The notes: generated from the letters alone by a model not told the origin. A stretch of DNA of 64,000 nt from Ignavibacteriae bacterium HGW-Ignavibacteriae-3 (GCA_002839795.1 PGYS01000001.1:1-64000); one strand, 5' to 3'; shown: positions 16,771 through 29,857, counted from the stretch's first letter. Numbers and translations: made by a program.

Positions 16771-18666
16771 TCATTTAAATTCTACAATATTGTCGTTAAG
16801 ATTTACGTCGGGAATTTGAGTTTCGCCGAGTTCAATTTTATTTACTTTCATTTTTGTTTTAATGAAAGTTGTTATTGAGGAATTTCCTTTTTCCCATGCG
16901 TCCGCATTTTTTTCATAGACATACCCGCTTGTTCCGTCCTCATAATAAAACTTTAACATAACAGGAAGGGGCAGACCGCCTTTGTTTGTGATAGTAACAT
17001 CCGCACCGTTTCCGGAAAGTTTTGCGGCAAGAGAAAGATCCGGATATTTTGTTTGGAAGAACCACGGGTTAAAATACCAATCTAAATTTCGCCCGGCGGC
17101 AGAGTTAAAAGAAAAGAAGAAATCGAATGGAATGGGATGTTTGCCATTCCAGCGGCTCATAAATTCATGCAGGCTTTTTTTGAAAAGTTCATCACCAAGC
17201 ATTTGTCTCAAAAATTCATAAGCCGCGCCGGGTCTCCGGTATGATGCTGTTCGGTAGGAAGAACCGCGCAGCAAGTATGATAAAACCATTGGAGGAACGT
17301 CCTGCTCGTTGCCGGCGAACTCTGAGAAACTTTGAGCATTGCGTGTCCTTGGGTCGTAGCCGGGCGCATTGGCAGTTTGAAAATCGAAAGGAAGCATTGT
17401 GGCCCACCCCTCATCCATCCAGGCATATTTTCTTTCGTTAATTCCCATATAAAACGGAAAATATGTATGTGAAATTTCATGTGAGGTTAAATGAACAGTT
17501 CCCCGCAATTCCGGTTCTGACGAATCATTAACCATCATCGGAAATTCCATTCCACCTTCCCCGTTGAATACCGTCATTTGGGGATAAGGAAACGGAATTC
17601 CGGGCAAATGAGTTGAAAAACTTTCTATTGCCTTTCGGGCAACAATCGCAACAGTGTAAAAATCTTTAGATTCTTTTTTATATGCCGCGGATATAAATGT
17701 TCTCCGGCCGGATTGTTTATCAACTATTAGACTGGATCCGTCCCACAGATAATGATCGCTTGTCGCAAAGGCAAAATCAGGTACGTAGTCTGCCTTAAAT
17801 TTATATGTAAGTTTTTCCGAATCTGCAGTTACAATACCATTTTTATAATCTTTTTCCTCAACGATTTTAATAACAACATCTGACCCATTCGCTTTTTTGT
17901 ATCGTTCAAAAATTTCCTTCGCTAAAACTTCTTTGGGATTCTGCAAAATACCGGTTCCCCATACAATAAAGTTCTTGGGGACAGTCAATTCAACTTCGTA
18001 ATTGGAAAAATCATTGTATGTCTCAACGTGGCCCGTATAATTAACATTATCCCATCCGTCTATATCATCGTAGACAGCGACTTGCGGAAACCAGTAAGCC
18101 ACAAAAAAAGAGGTGCTGTCATAGGTCCCCATTCTAACATTGGATTCTTTGGGAATGATAAAACTCCAGTTTAATTGTAATTCCATTTTTGATTTTGAAG
18201 CCATCGGTTTCGAAAGTGGAATAAAGAGATTAGTCCCGTCTCTCCTTGCGGCATTTTTTGATCCGTCGGCTTTTATCTCCCCGCCATCTACAATAATTTT
18301 TTCAAATTGAACGCCGTCCGTCAAATCGTTTGGGTAAATTTGAAAATCCCGCATGTTTCCCCTGCGGAAAAGATCCGGCAGAATTTTTATCACAAGCTGT
18401 TTAAGCGTATCCGGACTATTGTTATAATAAAAAATAGTTTCTTCCCCGGTAACGATTCTGGTTTTGGGGGCAAGTTCAGCTTTAATTTTATATTCGGCTT
18501 TATTCTGCCAATAGTTCGGCCCCGGCCTGCCGTCCAATGAACGGGTTCCTCTATCGATCGCTTTCTGAATATTTACAGGAATGTTTAATGATGTATTTTG
18601 CGGAAATATTGAACCGTTGACAAACAATGCCACAAAGAAATAAATTGACGCGAGTTTCGTTTTCAT
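16771..18666 (-). CDS. M1-family metallopeptidase (paralogue 2)
   Basis: A 631-residue paralogue of the downstream gene, with the same order of parts. It has a signal peptide (residues 1-22), an N-terminal beta-saddle (KIKAELAPKTRIVTGEE), GGMEF in place of GAMEN, HEISH near residue 392, YAWMDEGWAT with the third zinc ligand, and a C-terminal beta domain. No sorting domain or lipobox is visible, so a periplasmic location is likely. The two genes are 58 bp apart and probably co-transcribed from the promoter at 18704-18734. Peptide specificity is unknown. Confidence 0.9.
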   Translation of the reverse strand: MKTKLASIYFFVALFVNGSIFPQNTSLNIPVNIQKAIDRGTRSLDGRPGPNYWQNKAEYKIKAELAPKTRIVTGEETIFYYNNSPDTLKQLVIKILPDLFRRGNMRDFQIYPNDLTDGVQFEKIIVDGGEIKADGSKNAARRDGTNLFIPLSKPMASKSKMELQLNWSFIIPKESNVRMGTYDSTSFFVAYWFPQVAVYDDIDGWDNVNYTGHVETYNDFSNYEVELTVPKNFIVWGTGILQNPKEVLAKEIFERYKKANGSDVVIKIVEEKDYKNGIVTADSEKLTYKFKADYVPDFAFATSDHYLWDGSSLIVDKQSGRRTFISAAYKKESKDFYTVAIVARKAIESFSTHLPGIPFPYPQMTVFNGEGGMEFPMMVNDSSEPELRGTVHLTSHEISHTYFPFYMGINERKYAWMDEGWATMLPFDFQTANAPGYDPRTRNAQSFSEFAGNEQDVPPMVLSYLLRGSSYRTASYRRPGAAYEFLRQMLGDELFKKSLHEFMSRWNGKHPIPFDFFFSFNSAAGRNLDWYFNPWFFQTKYPDLSLAAKLSGNGADVTITNKGGLPLPVMLKFYYEDGTSGYVYEKNADAWEKGNSSITTFIKTKMKVNKIELGETQIPDVNLNDNIVEFK

Positions 18667-18703
18667 TCAGTTTTCCGGAATTCATAATTGCGTTAGTGTT
18701 CGG

Positions 18704-18734
18704 CAAAAATAAGAGACTTGAAGATTAAAACAAA
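18704..18734 (-). promoter_or_regulatory. Bacteroidota-type promoter for the M1 peptidase pair
   Basis: On the minus strand TTTG (18734-18731) and TATTTTTG (18711-18704) are separated by exactly 19 bp, matching the TTTG-N19-TAnnTTTG consensus of the Bacteroidota housekeeping sigma factor. The start codon follows 38 bp downstream. Confidence 0.6.
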
Positions 18735-18895
18735 TAAATTGTCTGATGCTTTTGGCAAAAAAGAGCCGGACTTAATGTAGTATACAAAATTCTTATTCTG
18801 TATGAACCCGGCACAGAACAATGATTTTTATTGGATATCGTCTCTTACTTTTTCTACTGCTTTTGCTGTACAATTCTGCCTATAAACCGCAATAA

Positions 18896-18925
18896 TTGAA
18901 AATATTCGGGTTGATTTTTTATATA
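18896..18925 (+). promoter_or_regulatory. Weak promoter candidate for the glycosidase gene
   Basis: TTGAAA (18896-18901) and TATATA (18920-18925) are 18 bp apart in an AT-rich stretch about 100 bp upstream of the ATG. There is no TAnnTTTG match, so support is weak. Confidence 0.22.
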
Positions 18926-19023
18926 ATTATGTTCACTTTAAAAAGTAGTTCTTCAATATTGCAGTTACTCCTTTCTCCAACTTGTCGGCTAAAGAAAATT
19001 CTTTAATATAAAAAGGAGCGCGT

Positions 19024-21432
19024 ATGAAAAAGTTATGCGTCTTCCTCTATTTTTTTCTTCTAATGCCCTCTATAAACGCACAATCAAGCAGCTCAAACAA
19101 CATTCTTGATAATGTGAGAGCTATTCACATTGGTGGCAATTGGGGGAGAAATCCTTTAGGAATCCCGCAGCAGCCGGAAGAGTACTATCAATTTTTGAAA
19201 AATATAAGTGTTAATTGGGCAGCAATTAATATCGGATTACACGTGAATAACAGTATGGACGCAGTTGTAAAAAAAGTTTATGATAATGTACCTATACCAA
19301 CATTCAGAGACGCAACTTTAAGAGATGCAATCCGCGGTTTCAGGAATCATAACATTAATGTTATGCTCACGATGGCCGTAGAAACACAGGAAGCGGCACA
19401 ATCCAGCATGCCGGTAAATAGATGGCAGTTTGGGGATCCAAATATGGCGGTTAACGACCCGAATATCAGCGCGGCCAATTGGCCGTGGGATACTAATCAC
19501 CCGCAGCATTCTCAGTTTGTTGATTCGTGGTGGCAGAGTTATACAAATGAGGTCGTATACTTTGCAAAAATTGCACAGCAGGAGGATGTAAAAATGTTTG
19601 CAGTCGGGGCTGAGACAGACAGGCTTTTCAGAACAAGGTCCGGCGGATTATTTCCAAATCATTTTAACAATCAGATAAAAGCTCTTGTCGATTCCGTGAG
19701 AAAATATTATTCGGGATTGATTACGTATGAACTTCACTGGAGCGCTCTTACAGATCCGGGATTTTATGGGCCGGGATCGGATAATCTCTGGTCTGACGCA
19801 GGATTTGACGTTGTGGGTGTAAGCGCTTATTTCAGACTGGTTGAACAACAGCCGGCCAGAGTATTAGGGGTTGATGAGCTAGAAGCCGGCTGGAACAATA
19901 TATTTACAAGTTATCTAATCCCTTTAAAAAACCGGAATCCGGGGAAGAAAATAGTTTTTCATGAATTCGGGTACAATGATCACGTTGCCTCACCATATAA
20001 TCCGATATTTGAGGAATTTTCCCAAAAAGCATTTAAGGATAATAATGTAAACGGAAAAGATGACGGCGAGGAACAACAGGCGAATATTCTTGACGCATTC
20101 TACCATGTGAATGAAACCCATGGCCGTTTAGTTTCCGGCACGTTTCTCTGGGATAATTACATCTGCAGCAATACTGATTGGTCTAATTCTTTCGGAGCAA
20201 AGAGGATGTGTTCCATAAGAAATAAGATTGCCGAAAATATTGTTGGCCGGTGGTATACAACTTACACTCCTCTGCCCGGCGCCCCTTCGTTATTATCTCC
20301 GTTAAACGGAGCCCAAAATGTTTCCATTCAGAATATTCTATTAGAGTGGGCTGCTGCTGATGAAGCGGTTTCATATGAAGTTCGCGTAAGTGATAAAAAT
20401 GATTTTTCAACCAATATCGTGACGGCTTCGAATCTATCATCCACAAGTTATAACATAACGGCGTCTTTAAATCCCAGTACAACTTATTACTGGGCGGTAA
20501 GATCCAATAATTTAGCCGGCACCAGCAATTGGTCGACCGCTCTCTCATTTACTACAGTCGCTCTGCCTGCGGCGCCTGCATTAATGTCGCCGCAAAACGG
20601 AGACGTTAATATTCCGCTTCAAAATGTTTTGTTCGAGTGGGCTGCCGTTTCTGAAGCAACAACTTATGCTCTGCGCGTCAGTGATAAAATCGATTTTTCA
20701 TCTCCGCTTATAAGCGCTTCTGATATTTCAAATACAAGCCATAGCATCACAACTATATTAAATCCGGCAACAAAATATTACTGGTCGGTTAAATCTAAAA
20801 ATTCAATAGGCGAAAGCGCCTGGTCTCAAACTTTTTCATTCACGACGGGCTCTTTACCTATTGCGCCCGCTTTAATTTCTCCGCCAAATAATGCAAAAAA
20901 CATTCCCACATCCGCAGAGCTGCGCTGGTTTTCATCTTTTTTAAATTACACATATGAAATCCATGTTGCCGAAAATCAATCCTTTAATCCGGCGTTGATT
21001 AATAAAGCCGGGTTAAGCGGGGGGACTTATCAACTAACCAATTTGTCTAATTCGAAAACATATTACTGGAGAGTTCGGGCCACCAATAATTTTGGTACCG
21101 GCGGTTGGTCGCAAGTTTTTAATTTTGAAACAACGGCTGCCGTAAGTGTTAAAGGAGAAGAGATTCCTTTGCAGTATAAATTAGAGCAAAATTACCCGAA
21201 TCCCTTCAATCCGATTACAGAGATCTCTTATCAATTAAAGTCGGATGGATTTGTAGATCTTTGCGTTTATGATCTGGTAGGAACCAAAGTCAGAACGCTT
21301 TTGAAAAGTTATCAGAGAAGGGGTAATTATACAATAGAGTTTGACGGCGCGAATCTGCCAAGCGCCGTCTATTTTTATAAACTTCAGGTAAATGAATTTA
21401 TTTCTGTCAAGAAGATGATGCTGATGAAATAA
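19024..21432 (+). CDS. Secreted TIM-barrel glycosidase (GH113-like), FN3 repeats, T9SS domain
   Basis: An 802-residue secreted protein with signal peptide 1-20. Residues 25-415 look like a GH113 / TIM-barrel glycosidase: VRAIHIGGNWG at the start, FAVGAETDR near residue 198 as a likely acid/base Glu, and KIVFHEFGY near 310 as a likely nucleophile. Three fibronectin type III-like repeats follow, each with the TYYWxVR pattern. A T9SS domain (QNYPNPFNPIT, then a final K-K-M-M-L-M-K) ends the protein. GH113 members are beta-mannanases, which would pair well with the nearby GH26 enzyme. The family call is less certain than the overall design. Confidence 0.82.
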   Translation: MKKLCVFLYFFLLMPSINAQSSSSNNILDNVRAIHIGGNWGRNPLGIPQQPEEYYQFLKNISVNWAAINIGLHVNNSMDAVVKKVYDNVPIPTFRDATLRDAIRGFRNHNINVMLTMAVETQEAAQSSMPVNRWQFGDPNMAVNDPNISAANWPWDTNHPQHSQFVDSWWQSYTNEVVYFAKIAQQEDVKMFAVGAETDRLFRTRSGGLFPNHFNNQIKALVDSVRKYYSGLITYELHWSALTDPGFYGPGSDNLWSDAGFDVVGVSAYFRLVEQQPARVLGVDELEAGWNNIFTSYLIPLKNRNPGKKIVFHEFGYNDHVASPYNPIFEEFSQKAFKDNNVNGKDDGEEQQANILDAFYHVNETHGRLVSGTFLWDNYICSNTDWSNSFGAKRMCSIRNKIAENIVGRWYTTYTPLPGAPSLLSPLNGAQNVSIQNILLEWAAADEAVSYEVRVSDKNDFSTNIVTASNLSSTSYNITASLNPSTTYYWAVRSNNLAGTSNWSTALSFTTVALPAAPALMSPQNGDVNIPLQNVLFEWAAVSEATTYALRVSDKIDFSSPLISASDISNTSHSITTILNPATKYYWSVKSKNSIGESAWSQTFSFTTGSLPIAPALISPPNNAKNIPTSAELRWFSSFLNYTYEIHVAENQSFNPALINKAGLSGGTYQLTNLSNSKTYYWRVRATNNFGTGGWSQVFNFETTAAVSVKGEEIPLQYKLEQNYPNPFNPITEISYQLKSDGFVDLCVYDLVGTKVRTLLKSYQRRGNYTIEFDGANLPSAVYFYKLQVNEFISVKKMMLMK

Positions 21433-21454
21433 AGAACATTTTCCTAAATATTGT

Positions 21455-22639
21455 TCAGCTTTTACTCAAAGCCTGTTCAAGATCGTCAATAATATCCTTC
21501 ACATTTTCGATCCCTACGGAAAGGCGAACAAGCCCCTCTGTAATTCCGGCATCCATTCTGGCCTCTGCGCCCATAGATAAATGCGTCATACTTGCGGGAT
21601 GCTGAATCAATGTTTCAACACCGCCTAAACTTACCGCCAGAGTACATAATTTTACCGAATTCATTAAAACTTCTCCGGCTTTGAATCCGCCCTTTAATTC
21701 GAAAGAGATCATACCGCCGGGCGCGCTGTGCTGTTTTAATCCTACTTCATAATTGGGATGGCTTTTCAATCCCGGATAGCGGACCCATTTGACTTTAGGA
21801 TGATTCAAAAGATATTCCGCAATCAGCTGTGAATTTTCGCAATGCCTCTGCATTCGAATCGAAAGTGTTTTCAATCCTCTATGCACAAGAAAAGAATTGA
21901 AAGGATCAATTACTCCCCCATGCTGGTTCAGGGTTTTTCTCATTTTCATATACATGTCTTCATCTTTCACAACAATAATGCCGGCAACCACATCTGCGTG
22001 TCCATTTAAAAATTTCGTCATACTGTGAAGAACAACATCAACGCCAAATTTGAACGGCTGCTGAAGCGCGGGACTCATAAAAGTATTGTCAACAACAACC
22101 AGCGCTCCATTTTTATGGGCAATCCTCGATGCAGCTTCAAGGTCGGTTATTGTAATCATCGGGTTTGCGGGTGTTTCAACGTAGACTATTTTTGTGTTTG
22201 TTTTAATTGCTTTTTCAATCGCACCTTCAACATCGGTATCAACAAATGTGGATTCCACACCGAACTTGCTCATTATCGTTTGAAGCAGCGTAAGAGTAGG
22301 TCCATAAACCGATTTCGAACATACAACATGATCACCCGACTGAAGAAGAGATATAAAAACCGTGCTAATAGCAGACATTCCGCTTGCGCATCCCAAAGCT
22401 TTGTGTCCGCCCTCCAGCTCGGCAATCGCATTTTCCATTGCTTCGATGGTAGGATTTTTCATTCTCGTATATATATAGCCGTCAGCTTCGCCCTTGAAAA
22501 GCGCAGCGCCGTGTTCTGCGGATTCGAATTTAAATGTTGATGTTTGATAAATAGGCGGAACTACCGGTCCGAATTCATATTCGGACATTCCCGAGTGAAC
22601 GCATTTTGAACCGAATTGTAAATTTTTGTTATATGACAT
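21455..22639 (-). CDS. PLP-dependent trans-sulfuration enzyme (methionine gamma-lyase type)
   Basis: A 394-residue enzyme of the Cys/Met metabolism PLP family, fold type I. The PLP-lysine is in VLHSMTKFLNGHADV, and VETPANP and VVDNTFMSP carry cofactor-binding residues. The C-terminal QHPASMTH and ITEGLVRLSVG are shared with methionine gamma-lyases, which break methionine to methanethiol, 2-oxobutyrate and ammonia. The active-site Cys typical of methionine gamma-lyase (YGCT) is Pro here (SVYGPTLTL), so cystathionine gamma-lyase or gamma-synthase activity is possible. ATG at 22639 has AGGA at good spacing, better than 22645. The gene follows gyrA by 44 bp. Confidence 0.85.
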   Translation of the reverse strand: MSYNKNLQFGSKCVHSGMSEYEFGPVVPPIYQTSTFKFESAEHGAALFKGEADGYIYTRMKNPTIEAMENAIAELEGGHKALGCASGMSAISTVFISLLQSGDHVVCSKSVYGPTLTLLQTIMSKFGVESTFVDTDVEGAIEKAIKTNTKIVYVETPANPMITITDLEAASRIAHKNGALVVVDNTFMSPALQQPFKFGVDVVLHSMTKFLNGHADVVAGIIVVKDEDMYMKMRKTLNQHGGVIDPFNSFLVHRGLKTLSIRMQRHCENSQLIAEYLLNHPKVKWVRYPGLKSHPNYEVGLKQHSAPGGMISFELKGGFKAGEVLMNSVKLCTLAVSLGGVETLIQHPASMTHLSMGAEARMDAGITEGLVRLSVGIENVKDIIDDLEQALSKS

Positions 22640-22683
22640 TTTCATTTCCTGTATTAACTGATGTTTTCCGGGCGAGAATGATT

Positions 22684-25131
22684 TTATTCTTCTCCGTTTC
22701 CATTTTCATCTTCCGGGATTACTCGGGCTATATCAGCAATATCATCGCCTTCATTCAGCCGGATCAATCTAACACCCTGTGTATTTCTTCCCATTACTCT
22801 GAGTTCATGAACGGCCTGACGGATTACCATTCCGCCCGTTGTTATAATTACAAGTTCATCCTTATCATTAACCTCTTTCATCGCGATCAGTTTGCCGTTT
22901 CTGTCTGATGTTTTAACGGTTATAACTCCTTTGCCGCCGCGCTTTGTAATTCTGTAATCCTCTATTTCCGAACGCTTGCCGAAACCTTTTTCCGTAACAA
23001 CCATTAGCGTTGTTGCATTTCGGATTACGTTCATACCTATAACGACATCTTTCTTGCCAAGTTTAATGCCCCTCACGCCGGTTGCGGTTCTTCCCATATC
23101 CCTAACATCTTTTTCGTTGAAGCGAATTGCCATTCCGTCTCTTGTTCCAATGACTATATCATTACTTCCTTCGCTCAGTTTTGCTTCAATAAGCCGGTCG
23201 TTGCCGCTAAGGTTGATCGCAATAATTCCGCCTTTTCGAATGTTTGAGTAGGCAGACAGCACTGTTTTTTTAACTGTTCCCTGTTCGGTAGCCATTACTA
23301 TGAACTTATCATCGGTAAAGTCCTTGACAGAAACGAATGCTGTAATGTTTTCTTCCTTATCTTTTTCAATAAGATTGAGAATGGATCTTCCCTTGGTGGC
23401 TCTGCCGCCTTCAGGAATTTCATGAACTTTAAGCCAATAGCATTTTCCCTTATCCGTAAAGAACATAATATAGTGGTGTGTTGAGGCCACGAACATATGC
23501 TCGATGAAATCCTCTTCGCGGGTTCCGGCGCCGGTAACACCTTTGCCGCCGCGTCCCTGTCTGCGGTATCCGCTTACAGGAAAACGTTTGATAAATCCGG
23601 CGTGGGAAATTGTAACAACTACATCTTCTTCGGCTATAATATCTTCGAGTTTAAATTCCTGCAGATGCATTTCAATTTTGGTTCTTCGTTCATCAGCATA
23701 TTTTCCCCTGAGAACAATAAGCTCCTCTTTGATTATTGACCATCTTCTCTTTTCGTTTGTCAAAATACCTTTAAGTTTTTCGATGAACTTTAGGACCTCT
23801 TTATATTCATCCTCTATTTTCTGGCGCTCGAGTCCGGTGAGCCGCTGCAGTCTCATATCGAGGATTGCTTTCGCCTGAATTTCCGAAAGCTTAAACTTCT
23901 TCATCAAATTGTTTTTTGCAGTCTCTGTATCTCTCGATTTTTTAATTGTCTGAATAACGGCGTCTATATTATCGAGGGCAATAATGTATCCCTCCAGGAT
24001 ATGTGCGCGTCTTTCTGCTGCATCCAAATCGAACTGGGTACGTTTTATAAGCACATCCATTCTATGATCAAGGAAGTGCTGCATCATCTGCTGGAGAGTT
24101 AATACTTTCGGCTGACCGTTAACGAGCGCAAGCATAATAACGCCGAAAGTTACCTGCATCTGAGTGTGTTTAAACAACTGGTTCAGCGTAACCGCCGGCT
24201 GACCGTCCCGTTTCAACTCTATCACTATTCTCATGCCGTCGCGGTCGGATTCATCTCTGATGTTAGAAATACCTTCTACCTTTCCTTCGCGGACAAGATC
24301 TGCCATTTTTTCTATAAGAGATGCTTTGTTTACCTGATAAGGGATTTCGGTTATGATTATGTTTTCCCTATCATTCTTCAGTGTTTCAATATTCGCTTTG
24401 GCGCGGATTACTATTCTCCCGCGTCCGGTAAGTAAGGCCTCTCTAACTCCGTCATAGCCGTAAATTATTCCTCCGGTAGGAAAATCAGGTGCTTTTACAA
24501 TTTTAATCAAATCTTCCGCAGATGTTTTTGGTTTATCAATAATCGCAACAAGTCCGTCAATTATTTCTCCAAGATTATGGGGGGGAATGTTCGTGGCCAT
24601 ACCGACTGCGATTCCGCTTGCGCCATTAACGAGCAAATTAGGAAGATATGACGGAAGAACCGTGGGTTCCTGAAGTGATTCATCAAAATTATTAACAAAA
24701 CTGACCGTGTTCTTATCAAGATCGCGCAGCATTTCATCTGCAATTCTTGCGAGACGCGCTTCAGTGTAACGCATTGCCGCCGGAGAATCACCGTCGACGG
24801 AACCAAAGTTTCCCTGTCCTTCAACCAACGGGTAGCGTAGCGAAAATTCCTGCACCATACGCACCATCGAATCGTAAACGGCAGTATCTCCGTGAGGATG
24901 ATATTTACCGAGAACCTCGCCCACGATACGCGCGGATTTTTTATATGGTTTATTGTGCGGAACTCCAAGTTCGTGCATACCGAACAAAACGCGCCGGTGA
25001 ACCGGTTTAAGACCGTCTCTTACATCGGGCAGTGCGCGGGCAACAATTACGCTCATTGCGTAATCGATGTAAGACGATTTCATTTCTTCTTCGAGTGATA
25101 CGGGAACTACTTTTTCGAATATTGTTGTCAT
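22684..25131 (-). CDS. gyrA: DNA gyrase subunit A
   Basis: GyrA is the DNA-cleaving subunit of gyrase, which introduces negative supercoils. The 815-residue protein starts at the usual position ([22 protein letters not shown]). The catalytic tyrosine is Tyr122 in [10 protein letters not shown]. The C-terminal wrapping domain has the GyrA box region RRQGRGGKG and six-bladed repeats ending with an acidic tail. In the quinolone region, position 83 (E. coli numbering) is Thr (GDTAVYD) and position 87 is Asp. It follows gyrB in the origin-linked block. Confidence 0.97.
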   Translation of the reverse strand: MTTIFEKVVPVSLEEEMKSSYIDYAMSVIVARALPDVRDGLKPVHRRVLFGMHELGVPHNKPYKKSARIVGEVLGKYHPHGDTAVYDSMVRMVQEFSLRYPLVEGQGNFGSVDGDSPAAMRYTEARLARIADEMLRDLDKNTVSFVNNFDESLQEPTVLPSYLPNLLVNGASGIAVGMATNIPPHNLGEIIDGLVAIIDKPKTSAEDLIKIVKAPDFPTGGIIYGYDGVREALLTGRGRIVIRAKANIETLKNDRENIIITEIPYQVNKASLIEKMADLVREGKVEGISNIRDESDRDGMRIVIELKRDGQPAVTLNQLFKHTQMQVTFGVIMLALVNGQPKVLTLQQMMQHFLDHRMDVLIKRTQFDLDAAERRAHILEGYIIALDNIDAVIQTIKKSRDTETAKNNLMKKFKLSEIQAKAILDMRLQRLTGLERQKIEDEYKEVLKFIEKLKGILTNEKRRWSIIKEELIVLRGKYADERRTKIEMHLQEFKLEDIIAEEDVVVTISHAGFIKRFPVSGYRRQGRGGKGVTGAGTREEDFIEHMFVASTHHYIMFFTDKGKCYWLKVHEIPEGGRATKGRSILNLIEKDKEENITAFVSVKDFTDDKFIVMATEQGTVKKTVLSAYSNIRKGGIIAINLSGNDRLIEAKLSEGSNDIVIGTRDGMAIRFNEKDVRDMGRTATGVRGIKLGKKDVVIGMNVIRNATTLMVVTEKGFGKRSEIEDYRITKRGGKGVITVKTSDRNGKLIAMKEVNDKDELVIITTGGMVIRQAVHELRVMGRNTQGVRLIRLNEGDDIADIARVIPEDENGNGEE

Positions 25132-25239
25132 TATTATGGAATCTATATTTGGTTATTAAATTATTTTGCCTTCTTATTAGCGAACTTAATCTTGCTCTGT
25201 CCTTTAGAATGAGCTTATGAAAATGAGCAAGGCTGTAAA

Positions 25240-27534
<2,295 letters not shown>

Positions 27535-27557
<23 letters not shown>

Positions 27558-28647
27558 TATTTACTTTTATTAAAATGTTTTCGGCGCTAATATTCAGGCT
27601 TTCCGTTTTTGTAAGATCCGTCATTGTAATAAATGCCTGTCCTATCTCTGCGAGATACCCGCTTATTTTACCGGCGCGGTATGAGTCCAGTTCACCGAAA
27701 ATATCGTCCATTAAAAATATCGGGGTTCTGCCGAGTTTTTCTTTAATGAAAAAAAATTGTCCGAATCTAAGGGCAATTTGAAAAGTCTTATGCTGTCCCT
27801 GCGATCCGAATCTTTTCAGTTCAAGTCCGTTTATTGATAAAATAAAATCATCCCTGTGCGGTCCGACCAGGTTTGTTCCCCGCCGCAACTCATCTTCTCT
27901 AAGAACAGATAATTCTTCCCTGAATTTTTCTGCCGTGTTTGTTTCCTGGATACCTGAAATTGAACTATAATTAATTGACGGCCTCTCTATGCTTTCAACA
28001 ATGTGATTATAAGCTTGGGACAGATATTGATTAAATTCCTTTATAAACCTTATCCTGTGCTTAATGATCTCAGTGCCGCTAATAATAAGTGCTTCGGTCC
28101 AGGCTTCAAGCTGGCTGAACAGATTAATATTTCTTGATTCTTTAATTTGCGAGAGGAGCGCTGATCGCTGCCTTAAAGTTTTATTATACTCCAACAGAAT
28201 TTCAAGATATGCATGGCTCGCTTGCGATATAACAGAATCAACAAACCTTCTCCGTTCTGCCGGTGATCCCTGAGTTATTGCGTGATCGGATTGGATCAGT
28301 GAAACAATCGGAAACTTTCCAATAATGGATGAAGAATTGTATATCTGCTTATCATCGAGGAAAAAATTCTTTTTGTTTTTAGGGAGGTCGTATAATAGTC
28401 TTGACTGGTTTTGCGTCAGATCTAAAAATCTTCCTTTGGCCTCAAAGAATTGCTCTCCAAACATAACAACATCGTTCTCGCTAGCGAGATTCAAATTTTT
28501 TGTAGTGCATAAATAGTAAATTGCCTCTAATATGGACGTCTTGCCCTGTCCGTTTCCGCCAACAATCAGATTTAGTTTATCGGAAAAATCCAGTGATGTG
28601 TGTTTATGCAGTCTGAAGTTAAGCAATTCAATTTGTTTCAGAACCAT
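27535..28647 (-). CDS. recF: DNA replication/repair protein RecF
   Basis: RecF is an SMC-like ATPase that loads RecA at gaps with RecO and RecR. The 370-residue protein has the Walker A GGNGQGKTSILEAIYYL near residues 29-45, the ABC-type signature around GSQGQHKTFQIALR, and Walker B FLMDDIFGELD near 320. LVGPHRDDF is also a family mark. The start codon is one base after the dnaN stop, so the genes are tightly coupled. Confidence 0.95.
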
Positions 28648-28648
28648 C

Positions 28649-29779
28649 TTAAGTATTCAAACGGACCGGCATCAACAGCATCATCAGATCAAGATTTTCT
28701 TTCTTCTGAACCGGTTCTATAACAACCGCTTTTGTCGGTGAGTGTAGTTTAAAAATAATATCTTCTTCGGTTCCAAGATGACTTAAAACATCATTTACAT
28801 AAGCCGAGTTAAAGCCGATTTCGAGATCATCACCCTCATATTCACATACAACTTTTTCTTCGCCTGATGCGCCGATATCAAGATCTTCTGCGGAAATTTC
28901 CAAAGCGTCTTTCTTGATTGAAAATTTTACCCGCCTTGTACTCGAAGTTGAGAAAAGCATCATTCTCTTTATAGAATCGTGTATTTCCTTTGTATTAACC
29001 TTCATCTGAAATTCATTTTCGAGCGGAATAACGCTGGCATAGTCGGGGTATTTCTGGGCTATCAGACGCGTAATTAATTCAATATCATTCAGTTTAAATG
29101 AAACGTAAGATTTAGTTAAATGTATTTTTACATCTTTTTCGTCCAAAATTTTTGATAGAACGGACACTGCTCTTTCAGGAACAACATACTGCTGATTGAA
29201 TGCCGCTTTAATATTTTTCTTAAGCATGTTAACAAGACGGTGTCCGTCGGTAGTTACCAGTCTGAGTCCGTCATCGGTAAACTCGAATAAAGTTCCCATC
29301 ATAGCAGGACGCATTTCTTCTTTGCTCATTGCGAAGGCGCATTTATCAAAAGCGTGTCGAAGCTCAATGCCGTTGATTATAACTTCATTTATGTCTTTGG
29401 CGCTTTTATCAGCCTCAACAGACGGAATTTCAGGAAACTCGTCCGCGTCCAGATAACTGATTGTGTATTTACCCATATCAGTTACAATGTTGATTTTTTT
29501 ATTCGCCGCTAATTTAAAATGAATTGTGGTGTCCTTAAGAGAGCGCACAACATCATTTAATAAACGTGCGGGTACAACTATTTTTATATTTTCTTCGGCA
29601 ACAATATTTAATGAGGATTTTAAAGATATCTCAAGATCAGTAGCGTAGATGGTCAACTGACCGTCCTTAACTTCGAATAAAAAATTCTCCAGAATAGGCA
29701 TCGGTGTACGTGTCGGAACTGCCGGAATGATCTTACTAAGAAGTTTTTCCAGTTCTTTGCTATTAACCTTGAATTCCAT
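28649..29779 (-). CDS. dnaN: DNA polymerase III beta clamp
   Basis: DnaN is the sliding clamp that tethers polymerase III to DNA. The protein has 376 residues in three similar clamp domains. Family marks are PTRTPMPILENFLFEV near residue 25, ELRHAFDKCAFAMSKEEMRPAMMGTLFE (the second-domain start), and a C-terminal end P-V-R rich in Met and Leu. ATG at 29779 is chosen because AAGGAG lies eight bases upstream, and the sequence MEFKVNSKEL is the normal start. It follows the origin region that separates it from dnaA. Confidence 0.96.
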   Translation of the reverse strand: MEFKVNSKELEKLLSKIIPAVPTRTPMPILENFLFEVKDGQLTIYATDLEISLKSSLNIVAEENIKIVVPARLLNDVVRSLKDTTIHFKLAANKKINIVTDMGKYTISYLDADEFPEIPSVEADKSAKDINEVIINGIELRHAFDKCAFAMSKEEMRPAMMGTLFEFTDDGLRLVTTDGHRLVNMLKKNIKAAFNQQYVVPERAVSVLSKILDEKDVKIHLTKSYVSFKLNDIELITRLIAQKYPDYASVIPLENEFQMKVNTKEIHDSIKRMMLFSTSSTRRVKFSIKKDALEISAEDLDIGASGEEKVVCEYEGDDLEIGFNSAYVNDVLSHLGTEEDIIFKLHSPTKAVVIEPVQKKENLDLMMLLMPVRLNT

Positions 29780-29848
29780 AAATCTTCTCCTTGTTGAGTC
29801 AAAAAATATCAAAAATTGGCGCAACTTTCAATTTATCATTGATCTTCT

Positions 29849-29857
29849 TTATCAACA
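29849..29857 (+). promoter_or_regulatory. DnaA-box-like site
   Basis: TTATCAACA differs from TTATCCACA at one position. It lies on the dnaN side of the AT-rich stretch. Confidence 0.45.

Larger units (their letters stand above)
18667..19023. other. Divergent promoter region between M1 peptidase and glycosidase genes
   Basis: This 357-bp gap separates two genes transcribed away from each other. It holds a clear leftward promoter (18704-18734), a weak rightward one (18896-18925) and an AAGGAG Shine-Dalgarno at the right edge. I see no small gene or structured RNA. Confidence 0.6.

Noticed and set aside
22025..22540. 171-codon rightward frame inside the methionine gamma-lyase gene
   Set aside because: It is antisense to a strongly conserved PLP enzyme, Cys- and Phe-rich, and typical of a shadow frame.
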